In this document: positions 20,754-30,802 of the stretch, in pieces
How positions within the stretch are numbered: the first letter of the stretch is position 1
Layout of the letters: every line of letters starts with the position of its first letter
Assembly (NCBI GenBank): GCA_030844895.1
Contig: CM061225.1
Coordinates: 107,026,688 to 107,090,687, forward strand
Source of the DNA: Ambrosia x helenae
Lineage: Eukaryota > Streptophyta > Magnoliopsida > Asterales > Asteraceae
Reading direction: 5' to 3'
Length of the DNA: 64,000 nt
Position numbers and translations under genes: made by a program
Notes under the pieces: model-generated
What the model saw: the letters and a program-made list of their open reading frames with translations, nothing else
Told to the model about the DNA's origin: nothing
Database searches by the model: none

Positions 20754-22951
20754 GGGGGAGGATAAATTGAAAACCCTCTCCAGTTAAAGAAACTTTGAAA
20801 ACTTCATCTCATCCATCCATGTTACATGATCAAAGGTCCATAATCAATCTAACTTTTTCACCTTTATTAAAGATTAAAATAATGTACAAAAAGTACAAAA
20901 AGGGTAAATATGTAAAACATCTCTCTCTCTAGACAAATCTCACTCTCTCTCTCCTGACACATCTCATTCTCTTTCCTCTCTTCTCTCTCTTACACACTTT
21001 CTCTTTCTTTCTTCATTCTTTCTCTCACTTTTCCAACCTTCTTTCTTTTCTAACTTTTTCAGCAACATTTTTTATGCTGTAACAAGACAGTTTCATTGTA
21101 AATAACACAATATTTCATAAAAACATATAAAAAAGCAGGTTACAAATTTTATCATTGTAACAAAGATAAATGAAAGACGAGTTACAAAATAAAACACATT
21201 ACTAAACATGATAAATAAAATATGTTACGTTGTAAATAGCAGTCTTAATAATTTTAACATTGTAACAAGACAGGTAACAGTGTTACATATGAAAACCACA
21301 AAGATAAATAAAATACGAGTTACAAAATGAAACACAATACAAAACATGATAAAATAAAATATGTCACATTATAAAGAGCAAAATTAATAATTTTAACATT
21401 GTAACAATGGCATTTTACATACAAAAACCTACTTTATTACACAGTCTGTCACATATAGAACTTAGCAAAATAACAACATATAATTTACAAATGTTACAAA
21501 TTGTACTTCTTTCTCAAAAATGTTACAACTTATACTTCTTTCTCAAATGTTACAACTTATACTTCCGATATATATAACATGACCGGGATTCAAAGAAATA
21601 AAAAAAAATACATTAGGAAATAAAACAAAAAAAGAAATATTAATCAACTCCAACCAAAAAAATAAAACAAAAAAAAATATTACAACTTATACTAATTTTT
21701 TCCTCCCTTTACCCATTTTTTTTCAAAAAGGAGTTGTAAAAATAGTTTCTGAAGAACAAACACTACTAAATTCTTTCGAGGAACCAATTTACATAAACAT
21801 ACTGAATTATTTTCCTCCTTGTACCCACTTTTCTTTTTACCCTAACTTTATTTAACTTTCTAATATGTTCAAAGACTTGCCCCATGAACCAATGGTTTTT
21901 CTAATATGCATACAAATGATGTCCTTTTTAACAAACAAATTAAGAAAAAGTTTTACACAAAAGTGACAAAAATATAAACAAACCCCATCTCTTCTCTGTG
22001 ATAATCGTCACCATAGTCTTACTCCTCTGTCCCGATATTGTTGAACCCCTCAAGTCTCTGGTTCGTGGTACCCGGATCTGGAAGTACAAATTAACCTTAA
22101 CTTGGTTATATATAGAATAAAACACAAAAAAAAATATAGAATATTTTTAGCCATTCTTTATTTCATAGAAAAATAAAACACATGAATCATAAAAGTAGAT
22201 GTTTGGTCACCAAGAAAATAAGCTGTACACATGGTAATTCACCTTAACTTGGTTATATATACATAATAAAAATTGTATATTTCGTTGGAAACTAAAAATC
22301 AAGAAAAAAAAGGATTTGAAAAAATTGAACTCTAAAATAAGGAAAACATGTACAGATCTAAATAAATCAAACTGTCACCACGTAGCCTACGAGATCTAAA
22401 CCGGTCTCAAGATCCAGTACCGGATTTACCACTTTCACATGGAAAAAAACCCAAATTTTGATCTTAGAAACATGTGTTGACACCATATCGAACCTCGTTG
22501 TAGCTTTAAAACTCACCAAGACCTTTTTTTTTCTCCGATCTACCCACCGAACACCGCCGCTAGATGTGATTTTTGTTGGAGATCGCTACCCGTCATATGT
22601 CTATGTCTATGTCGAAGTTGAAGCTATGGAAACCATGGATTATTCTTGCACCAGGGCTTGAGCAAGTATAAAGGTGAGATGTTATAATTCCAACAAAAAT
22701 ATGATGGTTAGGGAAAAAAATGAGGGTTTTGTACAAACCAGGAGGAGCTTGAGTTTATTGTGCAAAAGAAAGAGGGAAGAGACATATGAGAGAGAACTGA
22801 CAAAATGGTAGATAATGGCAGGGAGGATATTTTGTATACCAAAAATGCCCTTGGCTCTATTAACAAAGAAAGTGACGTGGGGTAATAAGAACCACATATT
22901 GAGATTTCAAAGTTTCTTTAACTCAGATAGGTTTTCAGATTATAATTCCCC
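20754..22951. mobile_element. Non-autonomous TIR element inserted in a (TA)n tract, about 2.2 kb
   Basis: The left end reads GGGGGAGGATAAATTGAAAACC and then gttaaagaaactttgaaa. The right end, reversed, reads GGGGAATTATAATCTGAAAACC and then gttaaagaaactttgaaa. These are imperfect inverted repeats over about 55 bp. The element is flanked on both sides by (TA)n (20736-20753 and 22952-22988). The interior has repeated tgttacaa and cattgtaacaa motifs and no credible ORF. Plant elements with such ends that target TA microsatellites are known; I place it there only by resemblance. Confidence 0.65.
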
Positions 22952-22987
<36 letters not shown>

Positions 22988-23164
22988 TACACATAAGTTT
23001 GAAAAAAATGCCATAATAATAGATGAAAATTTACATCTTTCTATATTTATGTTAAATTATGTAATTTTTTAAATGAGAGTTTCATTTAAGTGGGAAGTTT
23101 TATGTGAAATATTTTAGGAGGGAATTTGAAATTTTGTAATTTTAAAAGGGAAATATTTTAGGAG

Positions 23165-23880
23165 GGAATTTTAAATGTAGTTATTGTCTAACCTTTGGTC
23201 ACACTTATTTTTACCATGAAACTTGCTATCATTTTGTCACACAAAAATAAACAATGACAATAGTGTTGCAAATAGTTATGCAAAGCCACATGAATTTTTG
23301 TAATTTTAAGTATGGCTATTGTCTAACCTTTGGTCACACATATATTTCCATGACATTTGCTAATATTTCGTCACACAAAAATAAACAACGTGACCATGGT
23401 GTGACGAATGTTTATCTAAAGCCACTTGAAATTTTGTAATACGAAGTGTGACTATTGTCTAATCTTTGGTCACACAATAATATATGTGGCCATATGTAGT
23501 AGCTTCTAGCCACACCATCAAACAAATAATGTGGCTGTAAATCACATTTGGCCACACTTTTTTAGTGTGGCTACTAAATGTCACATTTTTTTCTTAAAGT
23601 GTGGCTAAAGGTTCCGAGAAGATGGATTTTCGTCACATGAAACAAATACATGTGGCCGTAGATCACAAATGGCCACACTTTTTTCTAGTGTAGCTATGGA
23701 ATGTCACAGTTTTTTTAAGTGTGACTAAAGGTTTTGACTTGTTATACAATGGTCACATGAATAAATAAGATACGTGGCAAAAAGTAGGTTATAAGTTTTT
23801 GAAATGTGATTAATGAACTTCAGTCACACATTTAATCAAAAGTGTGGCATGACGATTTTAGGAAATGTGTGGCTAAAGCC
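23165..23880. repeat. Right subterminal repeat array of the CACTA-like element
   Basis: Units with tattgtctaacctttggtcacac, tttcgtcacacaaaaataaacaa and gccacatgaa recur at about 130-bp spacing (23181, 23320, 23450). Shorter gtgtggctaaag and ggccacac motifs follow up to the terminus. The 130-bp units run in the same direction as those at the left end. Confidence 0.7.
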
Positions 23881-23893
23881 ACATTTTGGCGTA

Positions 23894-25003
23894 CGCTTCT
23901 TTAGGAACTTTGTTCGACAAGTGGTCAAACCTAAATTGATATACTTAAAATATTATTTGGTTAACAAAGGTTTTGATATTTCGTAGGCGCCTTAACAAAG
24001 TATCAAGAACTTCGTTATAATATTTTTGTGTATCAATGATGTTCCTCTAAATAATATCTAAAGTCAATCCTTTTTGACTTAATCCTCCAACAATTTGATT
24101 AGTGTTCTTCTAATAACACTCAATCTATAAACACCCTTCTAAAATAATAATTTTTTCTGACTTCAATAAAATGTGTTTCGGATCAGTGAACAGAACCCCA
24201 AACATTCACTGATTACACCTTCTTCTTATAATATTATCCCTCAATAATAATATTATTATTTTCTTATACGTTGACTTTCAAAAGTCAACCTTCTTCTTCA
24301 AAACAAACCTACTGCCCAAACAGACAAACACCCACTTTCTTTGTGTTTGTAAGATCCGACTGAAGCGATACTATAACCCACGATAATTGCTTCGGATCCT
24401 TAACAAGTTCTATAACTTGTTCTAATAATCGAATACGAAAATTTTTTCAAAAAAAATTTACGGTTCTTGTTAAAAAAAACTTTAATCCTTTGATAAACTT
24501 CAATATTTTTGATAAAAGATTTGCAAAACCGTTTCTGTTTCATATCAGGAATTATCGGGTATAAGTTTCAGAATATAAAAACTTAGTTTTGTTTATAAAC
24601 AATTTTGGCGGGAAAAAAATTTCGAACAAGAAACAGAGCAAAAAAAATTTCTTGATTTTCTGATTAGGATTAAGTTTTTAAAGTATTCGATTATGATAAA
24701 CTAATAGGGCAGGGATGATATAACCGTTGTAACGTGATAAAACTTTCTGTTCGTCGGTTCCGGTGATAGCCGGAGAAGATGAAGTTGGCCGGAAATTTTA
24801 TCCGGTTCTTATTCTTCTTCTTTTGAACGGTTAAATCTCTTGTGTATTGATCTTCTATCAATCCTGGATTGGCTTTGATAATTGTTCCAATGAATAAACG
24901 CTTCTGTGTTAATTCTCTGTTTCGGATAAAGAAACAGGGGATCGCACTTGATCGTCTTCTTCTTCGTGACTTTTGTAATCAAATGGAACGAATGATAAAC
25001 TTG
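23894..25003 (-). other. copia-1 leader, LTR-proximal part
   Basis: Untranslated leader between the 5' LTR/primer site and the inserted DNA element, about 1.1 kb and AT-rich. No coding frame or second promoter was recognised. Confidence 0.6.
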
Positions 25004-25018
25004 CGCTCTGATGCCAAA
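25004..25018 (-). other. copia-1 primer-binding site
   Basis: TTTGGCATCAGAGCG on the minus strand, immediately inside the 5' LTR. It is complementary to the 3' end of initiator tRNA-Met with one mismatch. The gag-only element at 32001 uses the same variant (TGGCATCAGAGC). Confidence 0.88.
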
Positions 25019-25281
25019 TGAAGGTTCGCAGGATCGAATTGAGGGAAAGGATTGAGAGAGAATGTGTAAAACTAGAAATCAATACATTACACTAAATGAT
25101 ACAATGTTTAGGGGTATTTATACATGTGAAGGGGTGTGTCCCCTTTGATACTAACCAACATGTCGGTTGGATTTAACTAACATACCTATTCACTAAACTT
25201 AGGATATAATAATATGTAACATATACTTATGATATAATAGATATACTATAGGTTTGGGAAATAAGAATTATATGTCTAACA
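25019..25281 (-). repeat. copia-1 5' LTR (263 bp)
   Basis: Base-for-base the same as 9039-9301 by eye, which implies a very recent insertion. TTTAA follows at 25282-25286. Confidence 0.95.
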
Positions 25282-25286
25282 TTTAA

Positions 25287-26530
25287 GAGGTAGAGGACTG
25301 ATCGGGTCAGAAAAAAAGGGTACGGAATCGATTCAGACAGTCAATATTGAGTGGTTTTGGATAGGAACGTCTCTCAACGTGCAACGATATGACAAAAAAT
25401 CTGGGACGTTCTTTGAACTATTGTTTAGGAGATCTTTCAATTTATGGCACAATACCCTCACGGGTTTATTAAATTTACTTTGGCGTGGGTGCGTTTTTTG
25501 GTGGATATGTTAGCTGGGTGGGGGGGAAGGGTAGCGCCAAGTGTGCGTTTTGGCGTGAGTTCTTACTTTGGGCAAACGGGTCAATATTGTGTGTTTGGTG
25601 CTATCCTCCCTGGCTAAATATTTATTTCGCGTTTTTTTCATTTCGTGGTGTGTGTTTTCCTTTCTTCTTGGGGTTTGGGTGTTCATTGCAGAGAGAGGTT
25701 CTGATTCGATGAAGGCAGTTTTGTTTCTTCGATGGTGTATGCTGAGTTCTACAAAGGTTTAAAATAATTCTGCTATGCACTGGATTTAAATCTGCTCCTA
25801 TACAAAATCGGCCGGTTTTGTTGCACAAAAACGCTGCAGTACTGTTTGGACTCTTGGCGAACTCATTGGATGGATCAGAAACATACTCGATTATTAAGCT
25901 GCAGTATCGATTCCGCTGCAGATTAACTGTGCAGAATTATTTAAGCTGCTGTGGCTGTGCAGATTATTACAAAGACTTGTTGGTGATTGAGAGAAGATGC
26001 CTTGGATGATAACTACTGAGTGCTGGAAGTATTGGAATGTGTGATGGCATTAATTTTGAGGTTCTTGTTTTACTATGGTCTGAGTTATATATTCTTATTA
26101 TGCCATGGTGATTACAAAATATCTGCCTAATGGACAGATGGTCCATAATGCTCTACACCTGATGATTAAACACTAAAGAGGGGTACCAAAGGAGTTCTCA
26201 TGCGCCTGTGCTAAACAATGACACAATGGAATTAATCTGTGGAGAACTGGAAATCTAGATGTCTAAAGTGTGTCCGAGATTACAGTCGAAGATAATAAAA
26301 TGCTTATCCTCTTTTAGATATAGGTCAAGCGAATCCGGTTAGTGGTTTTCATTGGCTTTGGTTGGGTGATAGTAGGTTTATACTTGATAGGTGAGTGTTA
26401 TGTATGTATGTTGTTTTTTCTTTAATCCCGATTTTCTAACCTCTGGTTAGGAAGGAAATTGCTTGTACTCGTCACTGTTTTGACTTTTTCGTGTGGAATA
26501 AAATTATCTCCTTCTCCGTTAAAAAAAAAA
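25287..26530 (+). other. LINE 3' UTR, second part, ending in poly(A)
   Basis: Non-coding. The part at about 25480-25700 resembles 8600-8780 in diverged form. The last ~200 bp are the LINE tail, with ggaataaaattatctcc just before a poly(A) run (26520-26530). The aataaa is a plausible polyadenylation signal of the element. No gene was seen. Confidence 0.65.
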
Positions 26531-26546
26531 AACAATCACCAAAACC
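26531..26546. repeat. LINE target-site duplication, right copy
   Basis: AACAATCACCAAAACC, identical to 2866-2881, directly after the poly(A). Confidence 0.9.
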
Positions 26547-26550
26547 ACTA

Positions 26551-26758
26551 GAGGGTGTTTGGGATTGCGTTTTGAATCTGATTTTTAGATTATTGCGTTT
26601 TGAAAACGCAGATAATCAGTTTTTAGTGTTTGGATTGCGTTTTGAAAATGCAGATAATCAGTTTTTTAGGCTATCAAAACGCAATAATCTATAAGCAGCT
26701 CCACCACTGCTTTTCCAAAACGCATAATCTGTTTTGAATAATCAATCCCAAACACCCC
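26551..26758. mobile_element. MITE, family B (208 bp)
   Basis: Ends GAGGGTGTTTGGGATTG and (reversed) GGGGGTGTTTGGGATTG form inverted repeats, flanked on both sides by CTA. The interior contains gcgttttgaaaacgcagataatcag twice and its complement, so the whole unit can fold back. There is no coding capacity. Confidence 0.7.
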
Positions 26759-26761
26759 CTA

Positions 26762-27285
26762 AATCTAGATGTCCAAGGTTGTGATAACTTCAAACAATTT
26801 TATATTCAAATCTCTATCTGCTTTCTTTTATCACCTTGATCCGTTTTTCTTTTTTCATTTTATCCTAACCAAATTACCCCAACAAGAAATTACTTAGGAT
26901 CATATTACAAGCCAAGAAATTTACACATTCACATTATATGTACAAAAAAAAAAAAAAAAAAGATATGACAGTATGTGTGTGGCCATGATTTATTGGAAGA
27001 CTTTGACCCAAGAAAGTTGACGTGCCAACAAACTTATAGGAAATTAATTATGCAGGAAAGTTGGGGTGCAAAAGACTGTACCGGTTACAAGTATGTGTGT
27101 GGCCATGATTTATTGGAAGAATTTGACCCATGACTACTAATCTCCTGTCAACTCTTGAAAGATATGGTCAGGTCTAGATAATAGGTATTTAGTATTAGTC
27201 AATTTATTTTTCTAATTTTTTTAGTTTTAATATTATATATACATTCTCCCCTACTTGAGAAACTAAACTTTTTTCTTACCCAATC
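26762..27285 (+). promoter_or_regulatory. Upstream region of the receptor-like-protein gene
   Basis: A ~40-bp direct repeat (gtatgtgtgtggccatgatttattggaaga.tttgaccca) occurs at 26971-27010 and 27091-27130. Each copy ends in a W-box TTGACC (27003-27008 and 27123-27128), and a further TTGACG lies at 27017-27022. W-boxes bind WRKY factors, common regulators of defence genes. A TATA-like tattatatatac lies at 27231-27242, about 45 bp before the ATG, so the 5' UTR would be short. Functional roles are inferred from motif and position. Confidence 0.55.
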
Positions 27286-30243
27286 ATGAAAACCAATTTT
27301 CTTGTAATCTTTTTTACATTGTTGTTGTTCCTGCAAAGATTTGGCTTAAGCAACAGCAGGCTTATGATCACTTCTTCAAATGTTACATGTATCGAAAGAG
27401 AGAGGCAATCCCTTCTTTCAATCAAACATAGCCTTACAGACGAATATAATCTTCTGTCAACATGGAGCGGAGTTGAATGCTGCAAATGGCGTGGAGTTGG
27501 GTGTGACAGTCGAAATGGTCATGTTGTCAAACTTGATCTTCGGGCTCATGTATCTCTGTTCAGCTCATATAATGACAAATGGCTCGCAGGTAAGTTAAGT
27601 CCTTCGTTACAGAATCTGAAGCATTTGCGTTATTTGGACTTGAGCATGAACGATTTCTCTGGAAATATTCCTGAATTTTTAGGATCCTTTCAGCATTTGG
27701 AATACCTTAGTTTGTCAGGCTCATTTCATGGAGGAGTAGTTCCTCATCATCTAGGAAATCTCTCAAGTTTACAATATCTGGATCTTAGTTATTTTGTTGT
27801 CATGAATCCTGGTGAGTTTATTACATTCCTTGGAGCACCTATATTGGATGATTTGGGATGGGTGTCTTCACTATCATCATTAAGGTACTTGGGTTTATCA
27901 GGGATACCCATTCCTTACCATACTGATTGGTTCCATCCAATTAACATGCTCCCTTCTTTGCTTACACTGAACCTGGCATATTGTCATATCACAAATATGC
28001 CTTCTGTTAAATTCATCAATTTCACGTCTCTTCATTCACTTGACCTCTCACAGAATTACATCAATTCCACCTTTCCTGTCTGGTTATCAAACCTTACTGG
28101 CCTCATGCATCTAAACCTTCAAAGTAACCAATTCCATGGTAAAATTCCTGATTTTATTGGAATGTTCAATGATCTTGCTACCATCGACCTCTCCTTCAAT
28201 TACTTTGAAAGTTTGATACCAGATCAGTTATGTAATTTGAGCAGCCTTGTTCATCTGCAACTTTCCTTCAATAGCTTTTCTGGTCCTATTCCCCAAAGCA
28301 TTGGACTACTCTTCAGGCTTGAAGACCTGTATCTTAATGGTAACCAATTGAGTGGGAACATTCCTATGAGTGTTTGGCAACTTTCAAAGCTCAAGAATCT
28401 AGATCTTGCTGGGAACCAATTGAGTGGGAACATTCCTATGAGTGTGGGACAACTTTCAAAGCTCAAGAATCTAGATCTTGCTGGGAACCAATTGAGTGGG
28501 AACATTCCTATGAGTGTGGGACAACTTTCAAAGCTCAAGAATCTAGATCTCTCCGACAATTCATTGGTTGGTGTTCTTTCTGAAACACACTTCACCAAGC
28601 TAAAGAATCTGAATAATTTGATGTTGTCAGGCAATTGGTTAGTGTTGAATTTCAGCTCCGGATGGATTCCTCCCTTCCAACTGCAGGAATTTGAAGCAGG
28701 TTCCTGCAACATTGGACCCCACTTCCCAAATTGGCTACAAACACAGACACATATTCAGAGACTAAATCTTTTTAACTCAAGTATTAGAGATACAATACCA
28801 GAGTGGTTTGAGAACATCATGTCTAATATTCGTTACCTGGATTTGTCAAATAACCAGATCAGTGGCAAACTACCAAGATTTGATTTTGATAGTAGTGGTG
28901 ATGGGATCTTGAGGATGAACTCAAACAAATTTGAGGGATTACTAGCTACATTTCCATCAAATGTGCGGATTCTGGATCTCTCAGACAACTTACTGTCAGG
29001 ACATGTTCCTCAAACAAATGGAACAATGAACCCAGCACTGGAAGTTGTTAATCTCTCAAAAAACCGTTTCAACGGAAGCATTCCAGTACACTTATGCAAG
29101 CTTCCTAGCATCTCTGTTTTGGATTTATCACGAAATAAGTTTTCTAGGAGGCTTCCTAGCTGCTTAGGTAATTTGACTAGTTTGCAAGTGATGGATGTTT
29201 CAAATAACACTATAACCGGTGTTATTCCAAGTTCATTAGGTTCACTTACAGAACTCAGGTCATTGCACTTGCACAACAACAGATTTGAAGGGAATCTTCC
29301 ACTGCGTTTACACAATTTGACAAGCTTGGTCACACTGGATTTAGGGAACAATTCTTTAACAGGTAGAATCCCTTTTTGGATTGGAGAAAGCCTATTAGAC
29401 CTTAGAATCTTGAATCTCCAATCAAATAAGTTTACTGGTAAGATTCCACTACAACTTTGTCAACTCAGTGCTCTTCAACATTTAAACTTGGCACATAATG
29501 ACATAAGTGGGACGATCCCTCATTGCTTCAGTAATTTAAGCGGTATGATCCTCAATCCAGGTGACTATATTGTTATTAGTTTCTATCAAGAAAATATTTT
29601 GGCTTCTATCAAGGGAACTCAGTTGGTGTACACCAGGACACTACAGTTTCTCACAACCTTGGACATCTCAAGCAACAACATTACAGGAGAAATTCCAGAT
29701 GTTTTGATGAACCTTGTGGGATTGAAGAACCTGAATCTTTCAAGAAACCAACTAAAAGGACAGATTCCAAGACTGATTGGAAATTTAAGTCAAATCGAAT
29801 CCTTAGATTTGTCAATGAACATGTTGTCTGGTAAGATTCCTCAAAGTTTGACAAGCTTGAACTTTTTAAGCTACTTAAACCTATCGTTCAACAATTTATC
29901 TGGTGCAATCCCGGATGGACCCCAGCTCCAGACTCTTGTGGACCCCTCTATCTATAAAGGGAACGACAAACTATGTGGGCCACAAGTATCAAGGAGTTGC
30001 ATAGGAAATAATTCATCACAAAATCATGTTGTTGAAGATGAGGTTCAAGATGATGATGAAGGCCTGTGGTTTTATTTTGGCATGGGCCCAGGGTTCGTTG
30101 TTGGACTCATGGGACTACTTGGGAGTTTGCACTTCATTAGGTGGTGGAGGGTAGTTTACTTTAAGATGCTTGAAAATGTTTACTGTTGGCTAACAGTATC
30201 AGTTCTAGTGAATCTTGCTCGCCTAAAAAGGAAGTTTTCCTAA
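27286..30243 (+). CDS. LRR receptor-like protein (RLP), 985 aa, intact
   Basis: This is a membrane-anchored pattern-recognition-type receptor without kinase. Domains in order: a hydrophobic signal peptide (about 1-23); an LRRNT cap with CCKWRGVGC (about 66-74); a long run of extracellular LRRs (about 100-760, LxxLxxLxLSxNxLxGxIP type); a short non-LRR island (about 763-795, with TRTLQFLTTLDIS after it); four final LRRs; a C-terminal cap (KLCGP..SC); an acidic stretch (EDEVQDDDEG); one membrane helix with GMGPGFVVGLMG (about 929-950); and a short basic tail. This layout matches EIX/Cf/Ve-class RLPs, which signal with SOBIR1/BAK1-type partners (family knowledge). Three near-identical LRRs are present at 28342-28557. 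The CDS is one exon with an ATG 45 bp after a TATA. Confidence 0.95.
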   Translation: MKTNFLVIFFTLLLFLQRFGLSNSRLMITSSNVTCIERERQSLLSIKHSLTDEYNLLSTWSGVECCKWRGVGCDSRNGHVVKLDLRAHVSLFSSYNDKWLAGKLSPSLQNLKHLRYLDLSMNDFSGNIPEFLGSFQHLEYLSLSGSFHGGVVPHHLGNLSSLQYLDLSYFVVMNPGEFITFLGAPILDDLGWVSSLSSLRYLGLSGIPIPYHTDWFHPINMLPSLLTLNLAYCHITNMPSVKFINFTSLHSLDLSQNYINSTFPVWLSNLTGLMHLNLQSNQFHGKIPDFIGMFNDLATIDLSFNYFESLIPDQLCNLSSLVHLQLSFNSFSGPIPQSIGLLFRLEDLYLNGNQLSGNIPMSVWQLSKLKNLDLAGNQLSGNIPMSVGQLSKLKNLDLAGNQLSGNIPMSVGQLSKLKNLDLSDNSLVGVLSETHFTKLKNLNNLMLSGNWLVLNFSSGWIPPFQLQEFEAGSCNIGPHFPNWLQTQTHIQRLNLFNSSIRDTIPEWFENIMSNIRYLDLSNNQISGKLPRFDFDSSGDGILRMNSNKFEGLLATFPSNVRILDLSDNLLSGHVPQTNGTMNPALEVVNLSKNRFNGSIPVHLCKLPSISVLDLSRNKFSRRLPSCLGNLTSLQVMDVSNNTITGVIPSSLGSLTELRSLHLHNNRFEGNLPLRLHNLTSLVTLDLGNNSLTGRIPFWIGESLLDLRILNLQSNKFTGKIPLQLCQLSALQHLNLAHNDISGTIPHCFSNLSGMILNPGDYIVISFYQENILASIKGTQLVYTRTLQFLTTLDISSNNITGEIPDVLMNLVGLKNLNLSRNQLKGQIPRLIGNLSQIESLDLSMNMLSGKIPQSLTSLNFLSYLNLSFNNLSGAIPDGPQLQTLVDPSIYKGNDKLCGPQVSRSCIGNNSSQNHVVEDEVQDDDEGLWFYFGMGPGFVVGLMGLLGSLHFIRWWRVVYFKMLENVYCWLTVSVLVNLARLKRKFS
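28342..28557 (+). repeat. Three 72-bp tandem repeats coding three LRRs
   Basis: Units start at 28342, 28414 and 28486, each beginning aaccaattgagtgggaac and encoding one 24-residue LRR (LSGNIPMSV.QLSKLKNLDL). Copy 1 has Trp where copies 2 and 3 have Gly. The near-identity shows recent in-frame expansion within the receptor. Confidence 0.95.
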
Positions 30244-30530
30244 GGAGCAGGTAAATTTTTAAATTGATAAAATTAGATAATAATAAAATTTATTCCATAA
30301 TTACATATATGTGTAGCTATAGATTTATGCACTGACTTATTACTAAAATTCTGGTATTTGTAGATACCATTCTCAAGTGGATGCGTTAAGGGACGGTGAA
30401 CTTACATCATGTGTTAAAATTTGTACCAAGAAAAGTTGTATTAGAACTGTGTGTTTCATAGCAAAAATATGTTATTTAACGTGTTTTCTCATTGACAATA
30501 CTCTTTTCTGTTGAATAAAACAATTGTTAG
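30244..30530 (+). other. RLP 3' UTR with a possible intron and poly(A) signal
   Basis: After the stop, GGAGCAG|GTAAAT (30251) and TTTGTAG|ATACC (30363) would define a 113-bp AT-rich intron. Introns behind the stop codon occur in some RLP genes. AATAAA at 30514-30519 is a candidate polyadenylation signal. Both are inferred from sequence only. Confidence 0.4.
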
Positions 30531-30802
30531 AACAGATGTAATATTAAATTATATTCTAGTCAAATTTATGTGGAAAAGCCTTGTCAACAAGCGTTTACTT
30601 AGTAATTTATGCAAGTTCCAAGGCCACCACCGAACTAAATGTATTGACCCAAACATGTTCTGTATGTGGCCAACAGCTATATTGTGCTTTTTTTTGAACG
30701 ATCAACAAATTTTATTTCACCGAGCTAGCTGGAAGCTAGCAAAAAACACCTTACAATTGATAACAGCCACCAAAACAGAGATAGACTACAAAAGATACAT
30801 AA

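Larger units (their letters stand above)
13618..23893. mobile_element. CACTA-like (En/Spm) DNA transposon carrying host gene fragments, about 10.3 kb
   Basis: The ends are imperfect inverted repeats about 27 bp long. Both read TACGCCAAAAT inward, then diverge, and both end in GGCCACAC or AGCCACAC. Subterminal arrays full of gtgtggctaaag, ggtcacac and cgtcacac motifs lie at about 13640-14600 and 23165-23880, typical of CACTA elements. A TNP1/En/Spm-type gene remnant inside (14715-15107) agrees. No full transposase was seen, so it is probably non-autonomous. The left end preceded by one more cta resembles the CACTACGCC terminus, but I could not read a clean 3-bp target duplication. Confidence 0.75.
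9039..25281 (-). mobile_element. Ty1/copia retrotransposon (copia-1), intact ORF, interrupted by a CACTA-like element
   Basis: Two 263-bp LTRs (9039-9301 and 25019-25281) flank a primer site, a leader, one 1409-codon gag-pol frame and a polypurine tract, all on the minus strand. The LTRs look identical by eye. Target duplication is TTTAA. The gag and LTR resemble those of the gag-only element at 31741, so both probably belong to one lineage; gag style suggests an Ivana/Oryco-type clade, which is tentative. The leader is split by the DNA element at 13618-23893, which separates the 5' LTR promoter from gag-pol by more than 10 kb. Confidence 0.95.
2882..26530 (+). mobile_element. Full-length L1-type LINE (LINE-1a), split by a nested copia
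   Basis: The element runs from just after the left duplication to a poly(A) run ending at 26530. It has a 5' UTR, an RRM-type ORF1 (2907-4897), an endonuclease/reverse-transcriptase ORF2 (4894-8559) and a long 3' UTR. The copia at 9039-25281 sits in the 3' UTR. Removing it and one 5-bp duplication leaves about 7.4 kb, a normal full length for a plant L1. Both ORFs carry nonsense codons and frameshifts, so this copy is dead. The 16-bp target duplication is intact. Confidence 0.9.

Noticed and set aside
28251..28712. 153-codon minus-strand frame inside the receptor gene
   Set aside because: It is a shadow of the tandem LRR repeats on the opposite strand; the plus-strand receptor frame explains the region.
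30676..30687. Target-site duplication for LINE-2 (ctatattgtgc against gatattttgtt near 37503)
   Set aside because: The match is too poor to claim.
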